In this document: positions 24,056 through 35,975 of the stretch, one piece after another
Layout: every line of letters begins with the position of its first letter
How positions within the stretch are numbered: the first letter of the stretch is position 1
DNA from: Medicago truncatula
Taxonomy: Eukaryota; Streptophyta; Magnoliopsida; Fabales; Fabaceae
Assembly: GCF_003473485.1 (NCBI RefSeq)
Contig: NC_053046.1
Coordinates: 11,170,001-11,234,000 of the forward strand
DNA: 64,000 nt
Reading direction: 5' to 3'
Notes under the pieces: model-generated
The model's input: only the letters and a program-made list of their open reading frames with translations
Told to the model about the DNA's origin: nothing
The model's database searches: none
Program-made: the position numbers and the translations under genes

Positions 24056-24560
24056 AAATATAGATAAATTCTTTATTTGTCAAAATAAGAAATAAATATT
24101 TTTTTGGGTGAAGTGACCGAAGTCTAATAAATAAATAAATACTTTAATTTGGTAAAAAAAAACTTTGAAGTATCCAATAAATATAAATGAATACTTTATT
24201 TGTAAAAAAATTAAATAAATACTTCAAGTTTGTAATTTTTTTTTACTTAAAAAGGCTATTCATACTAGAGTTTAATTATTGTACATTGAATAATTGTGCT
24301 TTTTGTTAAACATTTTTATCTTTTTTTATGGATAAATACTTTAATTTGGCAAAAACTATTTTGAAGAATCCAATAAATATACAAAATCTATTCGTGAGTC
24401 TATTTAAATGTTATATTACTTATTAAATATATTAATAAAATACACTACTTGTCAAAACATTAAATAAATACTTTAATTTGGTCAAAAAACATTTTGAAGA
24501 ATCCAATGAATATAAATAAATACTTTATTTGTAAGAAGGGTAAATAAATAGTTTAATTTG
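24056..24560. repeat. Degenerate AT-rich repeat, three units
   Basis: The phrase ATACTTTAATTTGG..AAAA..TTTGAAGAATCCAATAAATATA recurs starting at about 24140, 24326 and 24465, with AATACTTTATTTGT joining pieces. Units are diverged and unevenly spaced. Confidence 0.6.
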
Positions 24561-24622
24561 ATAAAAAAAATACTCTAAAAAGACAGGAGGATCAAGCAAC
24601 TCAATTTGTTTGAACTAAGACT

Positions 24623-24662
24623 AAGAGTTAAAAAAGTTTGTTAAAAAAAAAGAGTTAAAAAG
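24623..24662. repeat. Micro-insertion, imperfect direct repeats
   Basis: AAGAGTTAAAAAAG (24623-24636) and AAGAGTTAAAAAG (24650-24662) flank about 13 bp reading TTTGTT plus an A run. Confidence 0.45.
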
Positions 24663-24769
24663 GTCAGTGAGTTAAAAAACCAAAGTTCAATTATCTAAAA
24701 TAAGCTAACATGAAAGAGGCTTTAAGTAGATTTAAATATCACAATTTTTTTTCTTCAAATTATTTAATG

Positions 24770-24870
24770 AGGAACTCACACATATTAAGTATGAAGAAGT
24801 GGAAAATAAGAGTCTCAACTCCAATATATGTATATTACTGTCCTTATATCTATTAATTGAGCTAAAAAAA
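24770..24870 (-). mobile_element. Decayed SINE of the same family (copy 5)
   Basis: On the minus strand the order TTAGCTCAATTAATAGATAT, then ATATTGGAGTTGAGACTC, then TTCCACTTCTTC parallels SINE copy 1. Heavily diverged; no flanking duplication seen. Confidence 0.5.
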
Positions 24871-25109
24871 TTGATTATCCAAAGTTTGGTTAGGAGGTAT
24901 ATAAAGCTTGACTAAGAATTATTTCATATATGAATTGAAGTGAGCTTCTTCTCAACAAATGTCATTCGATAGAACTGACTAACCACTTCATCTCAATTAT
25001 TTTGCTTGATTTTCGATAATAAGTATGATTAGTAATATAAACAAATATTTTCCTTAGATACTTTAAATATAACTAATATATTTTACCTATAGATATGTTT
25101 GAATATATT

Positions 25110-25157
25110 AGTTATCTAATGAACTTATTTTTTGAAACAAGTTATATAATGAACTTA
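25110..25157. repeat. Micro-insertion with 18-bp direct repeats (1 mismatch)
   Basis: AGTTATCTAATGAACTTA (25110-25127) and AGTTATATAATGAACTTA (25140-25157) flank 12 bp, TTTTTTGAAACA, whose reverse is TGTTTC-A(n). Confidence 0.7.
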
Positions 25158-25982
25158 AAAAGTTATTTTTTACTTATAAATATAATCGAAGGAAGTAATA
25201 TCTTAAAGTATATTCTGAGATCAAGATCAGACAGATCAGACTTTAATCTTGCAAAACTTGATAAAATTGAGTTTGGAATTGGCATTATATATATAGGCAG
25301 GCTAGGTGATAGGTGGAGTTGAAGACAAGAAAGAAGGGAAGGCGGTGAGTAACACAACATAACGAATATACTAGTGGCATATAAATTAGGTTATATATAC
25401 CTCAAAATTCTATATTCTATTCCTTGGTCGGTACGAAGCGTAACGAACAGAGAAAAAAATCACAGAGAGAGAAGAATTAGGTTTTCGTTTTTGAAGAAGA
25501 AGCTCTGGATTCCACCTCTTCCCGTCCTTCGAGGCGGTGGTTATACTGCTTATTCTTCAGGTTTCTCTCTCCTCTTTCTCTTTCTACATCGTACTTTTTT
25601 TTAAAATTTTTTCAGATCCGATTCGTTTTCATTTTGATTCTTCCGATTTTGTGTTCATAATCGATTCTGATTGAATTATTTTATCAATTCAAATTTTTTG
25701 AATTTGGTTTTGGCGATGTGTTTTAAGCAATTCAATTGAGGTTTTTGTGATTTTGTTTTGATTCAATTGAATTTGTTGAATACTTGTTAGATTCTATACT
25801 TATTTAGGGTTTCTATATTGGATTCTATGTGTTTTCAATTCGTTGATACAACATCGAATTGAATTTTAATTATTTCTCGATTCGTATGATTCTGCCTTGA
25901 TTGGTGAGAGAATTCTTATGTGTTTACCGTATATGAAAATTTTCTGCTTATGGAATTTGATGCATTGTGGTTATTACTTTTA

Positions 25983-26191
25983 GGGCCAGTTTGGATTGGC
26001 TTATTTTTGAGCTAATGATGAACAACTTTTACAAATAAATAAGCTTTTATGTTAATTCATAAGTTCGCACTAACGAAAATTGTATCTTTTCATAAACTAC
26101 CTCGACAAGCTTATGAATCATACATAAAAACTTATTGATTTACATAAGCTGTTTTGCATAAGCTAAAAAATAAGTCAATCCAAACGGGCCC
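25983..26191. mobile_element. Tourist-like MITE in the kinase leader intron
   Basis: Ends GGGCCAGTTTGGATTGGCTT and, inverted, AATCCAAACGGGCCC. TTA flanks both sides (25980-25982 and 26192-26194). This 209-bp copy has the best-preserved ends of the family in this window. Confidence 0.85.
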
Positions 26192-27460
26192 TTATATATT
26201 CCATGTTTTGTCTTTTGGCGTCGGTGAAACATGTTAAATTGCACTATTAATGTTTGATTTATAGTGTTTTAAAATCCTATCTACACACCATCTAAAGTAA
26301 ATCCTAGAGCTACTTCTTCAATTTCGGAATTTAGTTTCTAGTTGGTACACAAGATTCTCATGCTGATTATTTGTTTTTTTTGTTTCCTTACACTTTCAGA
26401 TTTCGCACAAGATTTTTTGAAATTTAACTGTTATTGATATGTAATGTAAGTGTAAATGCAATCAGTCCTAATTGGCACATTCTTGATTACTTTTTTTAAT
26501 AGCGTCATCGTTTATAATAAGAACTCTGTTTTATTCCATGTTTTGTAGAGTTATTTTTTTCTTGGTCATATTTCATATTTCTTATGAGAGGTCGGACACC
26601 ATTTGAAAATATGTATTTTGGGACTATTAATCTAACCGTCTGTGCTTTGGCCACCTATTATTGCAGGGTTGACTGGATTTGAATATAAAAGCTCGTGACT
26701 TATATTCTGAAACATGGAGGGAGTTTATTTCTCGACAAATTGCTACCAGCATCGGTTTTTTGCGTTCCAAGAAGTGCTTGATTGGCGAGTTTTCATCCTT
26801 GGCAATTTTATTCTCGTTTCCTTTGTCAATTGCACTTAGTGTTCTGTTCCCCTTCAATGATCAGCAAAGGGTACGTGATGCTATCTTATTCTGATACAGG
26901 TGCTGCATCTTGCACTTGTACAAGTAAGCATTTATTCTTATACTTATATGCAAAACACCAATCTGAAAAGTTAGTTTATTGACAAATGTTCCTTTGACAG
27001 TGCATTGCTGACCCGGCATTTAGTTAAAACTTCTGTGGAATCTTCTTCCAGGGTAAGAAGTCTATCTTGTGCAACCTCTACATAACATCATAATAACATG
27101 TTTCGATGTGATTAAATTTAACTCCCTCATGTTTTCTTTACAGGGATTAAGCATAGTCTGGTCACTGAATATTGGATTCAGCCTGCATCTTTGAGTGAAA
27201 CATTTGCATCGAATCAGTACAGACTGTTATTGGCAATTGTCTCCGTTTTGCACTTGATCTGTATTTTTGGTGACAACATCATTTACCCAAAAGTTCTGAA
27301 ATGAATCCTATAATAGATTAGATGAAGTAGATTTTATTTCAGTCCTGACATCTTTGGTCACTGTGGTTCTACCTAGTGATTAATGCTATTGCATTGATCA
27401 AACAGTTTGATGGGACCTGAGAAGTGGCAGTATGATCTGTGGTACTTGTTTGTTTCTACC

Positions 27461-27629
27461 ACCTTTGTCTTGCAACCATAACAAAAGTGGGTCTACTACT
27501 AAATAAGCCAGTGCAGTGCTTCCATCAGAAAGTTTCTGTTTCTGTGACCTTTGTCTTGCAACCATAACAAAGCCTGGGTCTATTACTAAATAAGGCTGTG
27601 TCACCCTTCCATCAGAAAGTTTCTGTTTC
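27461..27629. repeat. Tandem duplication, about 86-bp unit, in the kinase leader
   Basis: ACCTTTGTCTTGCAACCATA starts units at 27461 and 27547. Both run on through GGGTCTA(C/T)TACTAAATAAG to CCATCAGAAAGTTTCTGTTT. Units differ by scattered changes. The duplication lies just before the coding start. Confidence 0.75.
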
Positions 27630-27800
27630 TATGCCCTCTTCTGACATGGCAGAATATTGACGGTGGATTTTTCTGGACCAGCAGGAACTTGTTAATATTT
27701 TTATACATAGAGCATCATCTACAAGAGATAAATGCTTTTTATCTTATTATTGTTTACATCTGTCGAATAAAGGAATTGTTGATTTGAGTTTTGCGGGAAA

Positions 27801-30800
27801 ATGGAGAGGTGATTCATTTTCTGAAGAAATTACTAATTTTCTCATTTACTGTGTGGACTATTTTAACATTTTTCCTTGACACTATAGGTACAAAATCATC
27901 AAGGAAGTTGGTGATGGAACATTTGGGAGTGTCTGGAGAGCTATTAGTAAGCAAACCGGTGAAGTTGTAAGTATGATTTACTGGTATGATGAAGTGTCCT
28001 CTATTTGAAGTGACATTTTTGTCCTAATAAGTTACAAAATTTGCAGGTTGCCATCAAGAAAATGAAGAAGAAATATTACTCCTGGGAGGAGTGCGTAAAC
28101 CTAAGAGAAGTCAAGGTATTACTTAATATTTATCTTTCTGGAGCCTTTATTTTTGTTTATGTGTTATTATATTCTTTTGTATTTAGTCTCTGATCTCTTG
28201 TTTCCCTTGTTGGCAGTCTTTACGAAAAATGAACCACCCAAATATTGTGAAATTGAAGGAAGTTATTCGAGAAAGCGACATTTTGTACTTTGTTTTTGAG
28301 TACATGGTGAGTGACTAAACTTTTTCGTCGAGAGCTGAATTGGCTATACAAAAGATCTAATATGCTATTTCTGTCAATTTTTGGGTGATGCAGGAGTGCA
28401 ACCTATACCAACTTATGAAAGACAGGGAAAAACTGTTCTCTGAAGGTGAAATTAGAAACTGGTGTTTTCAAGTTTTCCAAGGTCTTGCTTACATGCATCA
28501 GCGTGGTTACTTCCATCGTGACCTTAAACCTGGTACTTATTCATGATTTTGCTTTTGTAATATTATATGCTTATTGGTCATGCTATCAAAGATTATTTTG
28601 TATTTATCTAGCTTTGTTAAAAATGTTTTGCTGTTTTGACTCGAGCATGGTGTTCTTCGCAGAAAACTTGCTGGTTACTAAGGATGTTATCAAAATCGCT
28701 GATTTCGGCCTTGCACGAGAGATCAATTCACAACCACCCTACACTGAATATGTCTCCACACGATGGTATGTACCTTAGACTTGCAATAGATGCATCGTCT
28801 TGTGTTGGATATTGAATAACATATAACACATGATTGTCTCTTACTAGGTATCGTGCTCCTGAAGTGCTTCTTCAGTCTTATATCTATAGCTCCAAAGTTG
28901 GTAAGTGTCTGATGTTAAATATTATGCCATCTATGATCTTCGATAATTTGTTTCTTTTGTTTCTTGCATCAATGATGATGAGTATCATGCTACTGTTTCA
29001 CTCATCGATTAATCTAATTTAATTTTTCTCTTGTAGACATGTGGGCAATGGGTGCTATAATGGCGGAGCTGTTCTCTCTCCGACCTCTTTTTCCAGGAGC
29101 CAGGTACTGGCCTCACTTCCACACCCTGATAACTTCCCAAATGATGGGTTTTTATCTTTGAGTTTGTTTTTGTTGTTTTAAAAAAAGAACATGCTTCAAT
29201 TTTACAAAATTATTTATTATTTTTGAATTGATTTGTTTTAAAAAAAAATAAGATATGCAGAAAAAGCCCAATATTTAGTCTTTTATTAGCTTCTCAAAAT
29301 AACTCATGCATTAAATGGAAGAGCAAGTAAAAAATATTTGTTAGAATTGTAACCAAACAAAAAACTGTAAGGGTGGCTTTTCAAAATATTCTCATGCAAT
29401 AGATGAGAAAGTAAAAAGGAACTTTTTATAGTCGTAAATAACAAATACGAAATAGTTTCTGCTAAAATGAATAACTTATGATGAACTAATCACTCCAGCA
29501 AAAAAATATGGTTGCAAATTATGTTATTTTAATATGCTTTTAAGTAGAATTGTGCTCTAAAGCAATGATGTTACACCTGGATGTTGGATATATGAACTTG
29601 TCACTTCACTATGGTTCATGCAGTGAGGCAGATGAAATCTACAAAATATGTGGTGTGATAGGCAATCCGACCACTGATTCATGGGCCGATGGACTCAAAC
29701 TTGCAAGGGATATTAATTATCAGTTTCCACAGGTTAAAATTCTCTACATGTTATTTGCTATTTTTGGTAGTTAGCTTCTGCAATGGTAATTGTTAAGTTT
29801 AATCTGGTGAGACACTATTAATGTTCTATTTGGCTCTTCATATTAAATGCCTATTGTGAATGCTATCTACAGCTTGCTGGCGTAAATCTTTCTGCTTTGA
29901 TCCCATCTGCAAGTGATCATGCAATCAGCCTTATCCAAGTAAGTAGTTTTTTGTGTGGATTAGCTATTTAAACCAATTATGAACCAAAGACTGTGTGTGA
30001 CATTTTCCTGTTCTCTTGTTTTTTATTTATGTCAGTCACTTTGCTCCTGGGATCCCTGCAAGAGGCCAACAGCTTCAGAGGCCCTTCAACATCCTTTCTT
30101 CCAGGTAGTCTATTAGCTGTTCATGATTTGTTGTCTATCTTTTCTGAATTCTATTTTTTTTTTTAAATTTGTAAGCTGTTCTACTCATACGTTTCTTTAT
30201 CTGTTGTAGAGCTGCTTTTATATCCCCCCGTCTCTTCGCTCCAGAGCAGTAGCGAGAACTCCTCCACCTGGTTTGAATCATTTATTATTATTGTTAGTTG
30301 TGGGTACAGTTAATGTTCAGTCGTGTGGAGTTTGTGATTGTCTTTTTTTCTTTTTTCTTTTTCCCTTTCTTCCAGCTGGAACCAGGGGAGCACTGGATCA
30401 GCAAGGGGTCAAGAGGTATCCCGGTGCTTTACACAGTTCAAAGCCCACCAACTATTTTTCATCTCCGAAAGTTCAGCCTTCTTCAGGTTATCCCATTGAT
30501 CTTTCATATTTATTGATTAGTTCTATAAATGTAAGCATCATAAATTGATTCCCTTGGGTCTGTTTGCGAGTTTAAGAGGAGATGGGTGAGAAGGGTTTGT
30601 GAACGAAGGAAGTAGAAGGATTGGTGGGCCTTGGGAGGGGAGGCTTTGTGGAGTTTATTTTTCCTTTTAGGCTTAATAGTAGTTTTGACCCCTTAAGTAT
30701 CACAAACTTGTGATTTTGGCCCCCTAAGAAAATAAATTACAACCCAGCCCTCTAAGTATTGCCCCTTTTGCAATTTTGGCCCCAGACCAATTTTGACCGA

Positions 30801-32971
30801 GTCAACGCACACGTGGCACCTTCCTTAAGTGAGTAGGATGCCACGTGTGTAATTTTTTAATTAAAAATAAAATAGAAAAAAATACACACGTGGCATCTGA
30901 CTCAGCTGTCAGTTGCCACATATGCGTTGACTTGGTCAAAATTGGCTTGGGGGGCCAAAATTGCAAAAGGGGCAATACTTCAGGGGCTGAGTTGTAATTT
31001 ATTTTGTTAGGGGGTCAAAACTGCTATTATAAAATACCCCTAATTTGGGGGAACTCAAAAAATTTATTGGAGATGAGGATTTTGGAGGGTCTTTGAAGGG
31101 CTTAGATAAATTCTTCAAATCAAATCTATGTTATTATAATACTCTTAAAATTAATAATATACTGATCATAAACATTCGTTCATCATTCTCTAAAAAATTT
31201 CAAATGAAGTACAAGTTTCTCTATATTTCCATCTCTTCCACTTCCCCCAATGCCTTCTCCTCCCCTCCAAACTCCCAAACAAAGCCTTAAGAGAGTATGT
31301 AGCTAAGGTGGTTTGATGGGTTGGGGGAAGTACATAACTGTTGGAGAAGAGTTGAGGGGTTTCCAGAATTTTAATCAATCACAATATTTGCCATTTCAAA
31401 TCAAGTGTTGAGTTAAGCAGAACCCCAGAAGAGTAATATAACAAAAATTACTTCCCAAAATTAAGTTTAATTGACTGTTCATTTTAAACATTTTGACTGA
31501 AGTTAACAAGTTCACAATAGGCTCTGTGTAGCGTTGACCCCCTTCTTATGCCTGGCCTCTGCCTTGTATGACCATATACAAGGGCTTTGAAACATAAAAC
31601 TGGAATTAATATGTTCAATTCTAATCCTGAACTTCTATTTCACACTTAATTCAAAATTCCAAACAAGGGAATCATAGTTTGAAACATAAAAACTAGAATT
31701 AATATGCTCAATTCTAATCCTGAACTTCTATTTCACACTTAATTAAGATTCCAATCAAGGGAATCATAGTTAAGCAGGAAATTATCCATTATTTTGAATG
31801 ATAAAACTTTGACCAATGGCCCTTTTCCATTTGGCTTTGTGTATATCATAAATTAGCTGTTTTTTTTATTTGTGGCATCCTATTTCACACTTCAATTGTA
31901 TGATTTCTCACCAATTATGAATGATACAGGTGTGCAACGGAAGCTGGATATGGTAAATCAGGTCAGTTATTCTTGCTGCATCCTTATAAACAAGCACTTC
32001 ATCGTGCACACATTCTTTTACCCCATGATCTCAAAAAAATCAATTTTATGTTTAATTTGAGAATGAAATATTTTTTTTCCCTTTCTTGGGATAGTGCTTT
32101 GCTGGACATATATTGTATTTTTGTTTCTTAATTTTATCATATATTTCACACCAATAATTTATCTCTGATTCTTTTATAGGAGGGAATTAAGAATGAAAAA
32201 TCAATGAAGACTACTACACAATCGAAATATCGACACCCAGGAAAGGAAAGTCCAAGTAAGTTTTACAGTCCGTTTTTTGTTTAATTATCTTTCAATGTAG
32301 TCTTTTGGGCAAAATGATTGATCGGGATTGGAGGGTTTTGGGTGAAAGATGGGCCAGCTACATGACAATGCACATCACCTTCTGTTGTTTCCCTTTTTTT
32401 CTTTTGGGGATGACCCCTCTCCTTTTTTTGTTACGGCTGTTTGAAGAGAATGCACTTCTCATGTCGTTGAGAAATTTTAGCAATCTCATTATATTCCCAT
32501 TTTTCTATTATTCAGCATTTTCAAGAAGGTTCTTTCTTTTTTAAATTTGCCACTCCTAACCACATACATGTACACCGAGTAAATATGAGTCCACAGTGTT
32601 ACCTGGTCCATCAGCCCAGCCTCTGTTGTAAATCTTAACACGATAATGGACTGTGTAATTCCTTGAATGAAGTATGAATAGTTGCTCTATGAAATTTACT
32701 GGATTAGAGAAGTGTTGTTTTTATTTACGGAAATTTGTGTTGGTTGTTGGCAGCTTCTGTGATTAAAGGAAGAACTATACATGGGATTTCAGAAACAGCT
32801 GAGAGGTTGGCCAATATGTCTATTGGTAATCGAAGACAATCTATGGGGCAACCCCGGCCTCCTCCCATGAAAGCTGGAGTCAATTGGAGTTCTGAATCTC
32901 CTAACTTCATGCTCAGGCCTGCACCACAGATTCCGACTGGAAGAACATACCCAAGAAAAGTTGCTGGATGA
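27801..32971 (+). CDS. CDKF;4/MHK-like Ser/Thr protein kinase
   Basis: Sixteen coding exons: 27801-27808, 27888-27966, 28047-28115, 28217-28306, 28394-28532, 28663-28765, 28848-28900, 29037-29103, 29624-29732, 29873-29938, 30036-30104, 30210-30270, 30376-30486, 31930-31961, 32180-32255 and 32754-32971. They total 1350 nt, 449 aa, all junctions in phase. The kinase domain (about 4-285) has GDGTFGSV (11-18), Lys33, a Glu50 helix in [19 protein letters not shown] (123-130), DFG (142-144), a TEY activation motif (156-158) and RWYRAPE. This is the MAK/RCK-like group that Arabidopsis annotation calls CDKF;4 or MHK. No cyclin-binding PSTAIRE is present. The tail of about 160 residues is basic and Pro/Ser-rich. 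The first coding exon supplies only ATGGAGAG. It begins at the family's expected [11 protein letters not shown]. Substrates are not known. Confidence 0.93.
30670..31040. mobile_element. Long-TIR element in kinase intron 13
   Basis: Inverted ends of about 130-150 bp: the left begins GGCTTAATAGTAGTTTTGAC, the right (reversed) GGGGTATTTTATAATAGCAG, both continuing through matching TTTTGACCCC, AAATAAATTACAAC and ATTGCCCCTTTTGCAATTTTGG blocks. TA flanks both ends (30668-30669, 31041-31042), though a 2-bp match is weak. It contains no gene and inserted into an intron of 1.4 kb. Confidence 0.7.
31586..31769. repeat. 92-bp tandem duplication in kinase intron 13
   Basis: Two units, 31586-31677 and 31678-31769, start TTTGAAACATAAAA and end GGGAATCATAG. 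They differ by a few substitutions and small indels. Confidence 0.85.
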
Positions 32972-33358
32972 GAAGTACAAGTTCAATATTGCGAATGCTC
33001 TGGTTTAAATAATATATTTGGGTTTTGGTTGTATTATGTTTTACTGCAAATCAAGTATCGGCTGTGTGGGACAAACACATGAGCTGATGCCTATTAATAA
33101 GTATATATATCATAGCTTATTAACTTCTATGATGTGTTGGAGACGTTCATAAATCATGTCCTGGTTCTCTTGGCTCATGGACAAATATGTAGAGATGACG
33201 GTCTTAAATCTTAATAACAACAACCCATATTCAGTGTTTGGGTTGTGTGTGTCTTTATTTTAAATTTTTAATAATGTGAAGGTCTGTTTACTAGTAATAC
33301 TGTGAGAGCTGGTATGTTATTGTGATTTGATGGTTTTTTTGGTCCAATTATAATATCA

Positions 33359-33403
33359 AGTTCTTCATTTTTTTTTTTTGAATCCTCTTCTTAGTTCTCC
33401 ATT
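33359..33403. repeat. Micro-insertion with 11-bp direct repeats (1 mismatch)
   Basis: AGTTCTTCATT (33359-33369) and AGTTCTCCATT (33393-33403) flank 23 bp: a T run then GAATCCTCTTCTT. Reversed: ..GGATTC-A(n). Confidence 0.5.
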
Positions 33404-33584
33404 ATCAAGTACTCTCAACTGTTGGTAGATATCACAAGTGATTGATTTTTTTTAGTTTATTCTCCTTGTCTCGAGGGTCATTCAAGGGAAAAGATTAAAT
33501 TATTATATATATACTTGGTTGTATTCATAGTTACTGAATAATATTTTATCAAAATCAAATGTATTAAAGAAGGCTCATAACACC

Positions 33585-33626
33585 CAGGTTGGTAAATCTC
33601 TCAAAAAAAAAAAACAGGTTGGTAAA
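33585..33626. repeat. Micro-insertion with 12-bp direct repeats, TCTCTC-A(n)
   Basis: CAGGTTGGTAAA at 33585-33596 and 33615-33626 flanks TCTCTC plus twelve A. The same TCTCTC-A(n) ends the longer retroposed segment near 49636. Confidence 0.7.
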
Positions 33627-34427
33627 AAACAGATTTGTAATGTTAGGATTTGTCAAGATTAAACTAGCAGCTTCTTTACATGAAGCACGTGTCACTTTAT
33701 TATCCTTCAATTAAAGGTGAGACCTGGTTATGGTACAATTCATGAAAAATGATAAATCATAAATGTTCAAAAGGTTGTCATTTAAGTTGTAAATGTTCAA
33801 CATATTATCTTAAAAGTGAAGACAATTTGTTAAGGAAATATTAGAATTCTTATTAATATAAATGTTGGTATTGTAAATTTAGTTTTTAACAATGAATAAG
33901 TCATTTTATTTCAAAAATGTTCCAACCTTAATTAGTTGCAGAAGATGTACATAAGATTACGATTCACTTTACACTTGAGCTCACTTTGAATTAAGTTGCC
34001 TTAATGTTAAGTTTGTGTTGAAACCTTCAATTTTGGATCGAGCCTACACTGCACGTGTAGAGGATTGTAAGTCTTTACTCATAAAATCTCAAGGGTGAAA
34101 ATATATAAATAGAGTCAAATATGTCATCTTTATATATATTAGTTTCTAAATGCGTATGCATCAAATGATTCTGGTGGACGAGATAAAGTCACATGAGCTG
34201 AGCTGAGCTGCTATCGATGAATGATCTATCATGTTTGGAGGAATCCAATCTTTGTGGAAGAAAAGTTCACAGCATTGCATAACTTATTTGTAGAAATTGG
34301 AAAAAAAATGTAAAAGGATTCTATTGAACGGGATGTAGTGCTCAACAAACGTATTTTAATTGAAGAAATTGGAAACAAAATGTAATAATTGATGAAGTGT
34401 CTATCATGAATTGATGAAGCCAATCTT

Positions 34428-34472
34428 AGAGAAAGAGAAGTTTTTTTTTTTTGGTTAAGAGAAAGAGAAGTT
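34428..34472. repeat. Micro-insertion with 15-bp direct repeats
   Basis: AGAGAAAGAGAAGTT at 34428-34442 and 34458-34472 flanks 15 bp: ten T then GGTTA. The purine-rich repeat is of low complexity, which lowers confidence a little. Confidence 0.6.
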
Positions 34473-34794
34473 CATAGATCTTATTTGACGAAAATGGAGA
34501 AAAAAATAGTAGCATGATTCAATCGAATAAGAGGCACGACTCAACATATGATATGTAATATGCTTTTTATAAAGAAAACATATAATATATTGTATAGTTG
34601 AGTGATATTGACAGTTACAAAATAACCTTAATTTAAAAATAAAAAAAAATGAAATAATTGAAATTAATGAGATACAATAGAGAATGCAATATACTGTAGA
34701 GTGTGCATGTGTTAACAATGATGTGATGTCAACGAAATGGTTTAGGGGTCTGAATTATTAGATTGATTGGGAATTATGAAACTTAGTAACTGTA

Positions 34795-34920
34795 CATCCT
34801 CCGGTCACTAATATAAGCAAAAATTTATTTTTAGATACATTCAATTAAATGTCACATACATCATTAATTGAATGTATCTAAAAAAGTAGTTTTTTTGTTT
34901 ATATTAATGACCGGATGGTG
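34795..34920. mobile_element. Stowaway-like MITE
   Basis: This 126-bp element has near-perfect inverted ends: CATCCTCCGGTCACTAATAT at the left and, reversed, CACCATCCGGTCATTAATAT at the right. TA lies on both sides (34793-34794 and 34921-34922), as for Tc1/mariner-derived Stowaway MITEs. The inner parts (AGATACATTCAATTA) also pair, so it can fold into one long hairpin. Confidence 0.85.
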
Positions 34921-34922
34921 TA

Positions 34923-35975
34923 TAACTTATAAGTAGCGCCAAAGAAATGAACAAATTTCTAAGAATGTGGTGCAAAGGTTATGAGGTATCACTAAATGCT
35001 ATTAGTCTGTTGATAATTATAGTATGAGAATGTCGTAAGATTTCAAGGGTAAAAAAGTAAGTTTCAAAATGAGTTAAAATTCCTCCCCCATCTTTTATCT
35101 TTTGAATATATCCCTTTCTCTCCCCCTCCTTTCCTCTTACCTCTATTTAAATCCCTCACCTTACATCTGTTGAACTAAACCGACCCGACCCTAAGTACGA
35201 TAAAGAACTAAATCAATTCAAAATTTGGTTATATAGTGTTGTATAAACTGTGGTATGATTCGTTTGTTGTTGGATTATCTCTATTTCAGCTCTCAAGTTG
35301 TTAATTGCCGAAGGAAGGGCAAGTAACTAACTCATATTCTTACAGGAAACATAAAAGATACCTACCTCCATTTAACATCAAGATGCATTGAATTTATTGA
35401 TTTATTTTTATGCAGATTTTAAATGTTACTAATTTATTCTTATTCTTATTGATGTAAAATATATTTAATTTGGAATGTATGAATATACTTTAATTTGGGA
35501 GACTACCTATAGATTACTCTCAAACCATTCTATCTCCCAATCTCTCTCATTCTAGTGTATATAGTTCATATAAATGTACTCTTCACTCAAAACATTCCAT
35601 TAATATACTCTTCACTCAAATCCTATAACCAATAGTTTTTGAAAGCTAGCCCAACTTAACTATGAGCAACATAATTTAAAGAACGATCAACTCTAAACAA
35701 TATCACACACAAAATTACCAAATGATAAATTGATATTTAGCAACAATGACCATAATATATAATAATCCCAGGTGAAATAATTCAAGTACATATATATATA
35801 ATATGGAAAACATTATACCCCCCAATAAACAAATTTAACTGAAAAATCCGACTCAACCGAATAACTTATTAGCATATGAATCCATATTCACCAATGATGA
35901 GAAACAAAGTTTTCTATATGACACATACAATTCAAATATGAAGATTCCAATTAACTTCAGCATAGCACAAAGGCT
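34923..35975. other. Intergenic, downstream of the BRX gene
   Basis: No gene seen. The 3' untranslated region of the minus-strand BRX gene presumably occupies the last few hundred bases here. Confidence 0.5.

Larger units (their letters stand above)
25280..27800 (+). promoter_or_regulatory. Promoter and multi-exon 5' leader of the kinase gene
   Basis: A TATA-like stretch lies at about 25284-25294 (TTATATATATAGG). A leader exon could end at TTCTTCAG|GTTTCT (about 25560). Further noncoding exons could lie between TATTGCAG (ends about 26666) and GGTACGTG (about 26870), between TTTGACAG (ends 27000) and GGTAAGA (27052), and from TTTACAG (about 27144) to the coding start at 27801. Several upstream ATGs, including a 71-codon frame at 26679-26894, sit in these pieces. 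Splicing here is inferred from signals only. Confidence 0.5.
32972..34794. other. 3' flank of kinase gene, intergenic
   Basis: No gene seen. It holds three micro-insertions (33359, 33585, 34428). The minus-strand open frames at 34229-34718 are low-complexity and match nothing. Confidence 0.5.

Noticed and set aside
32725..32986. Minus-strand frames over the last kinase exon
   Set aside because: Antisense shadows of the basic Pro/Ser-rich kinase tail.
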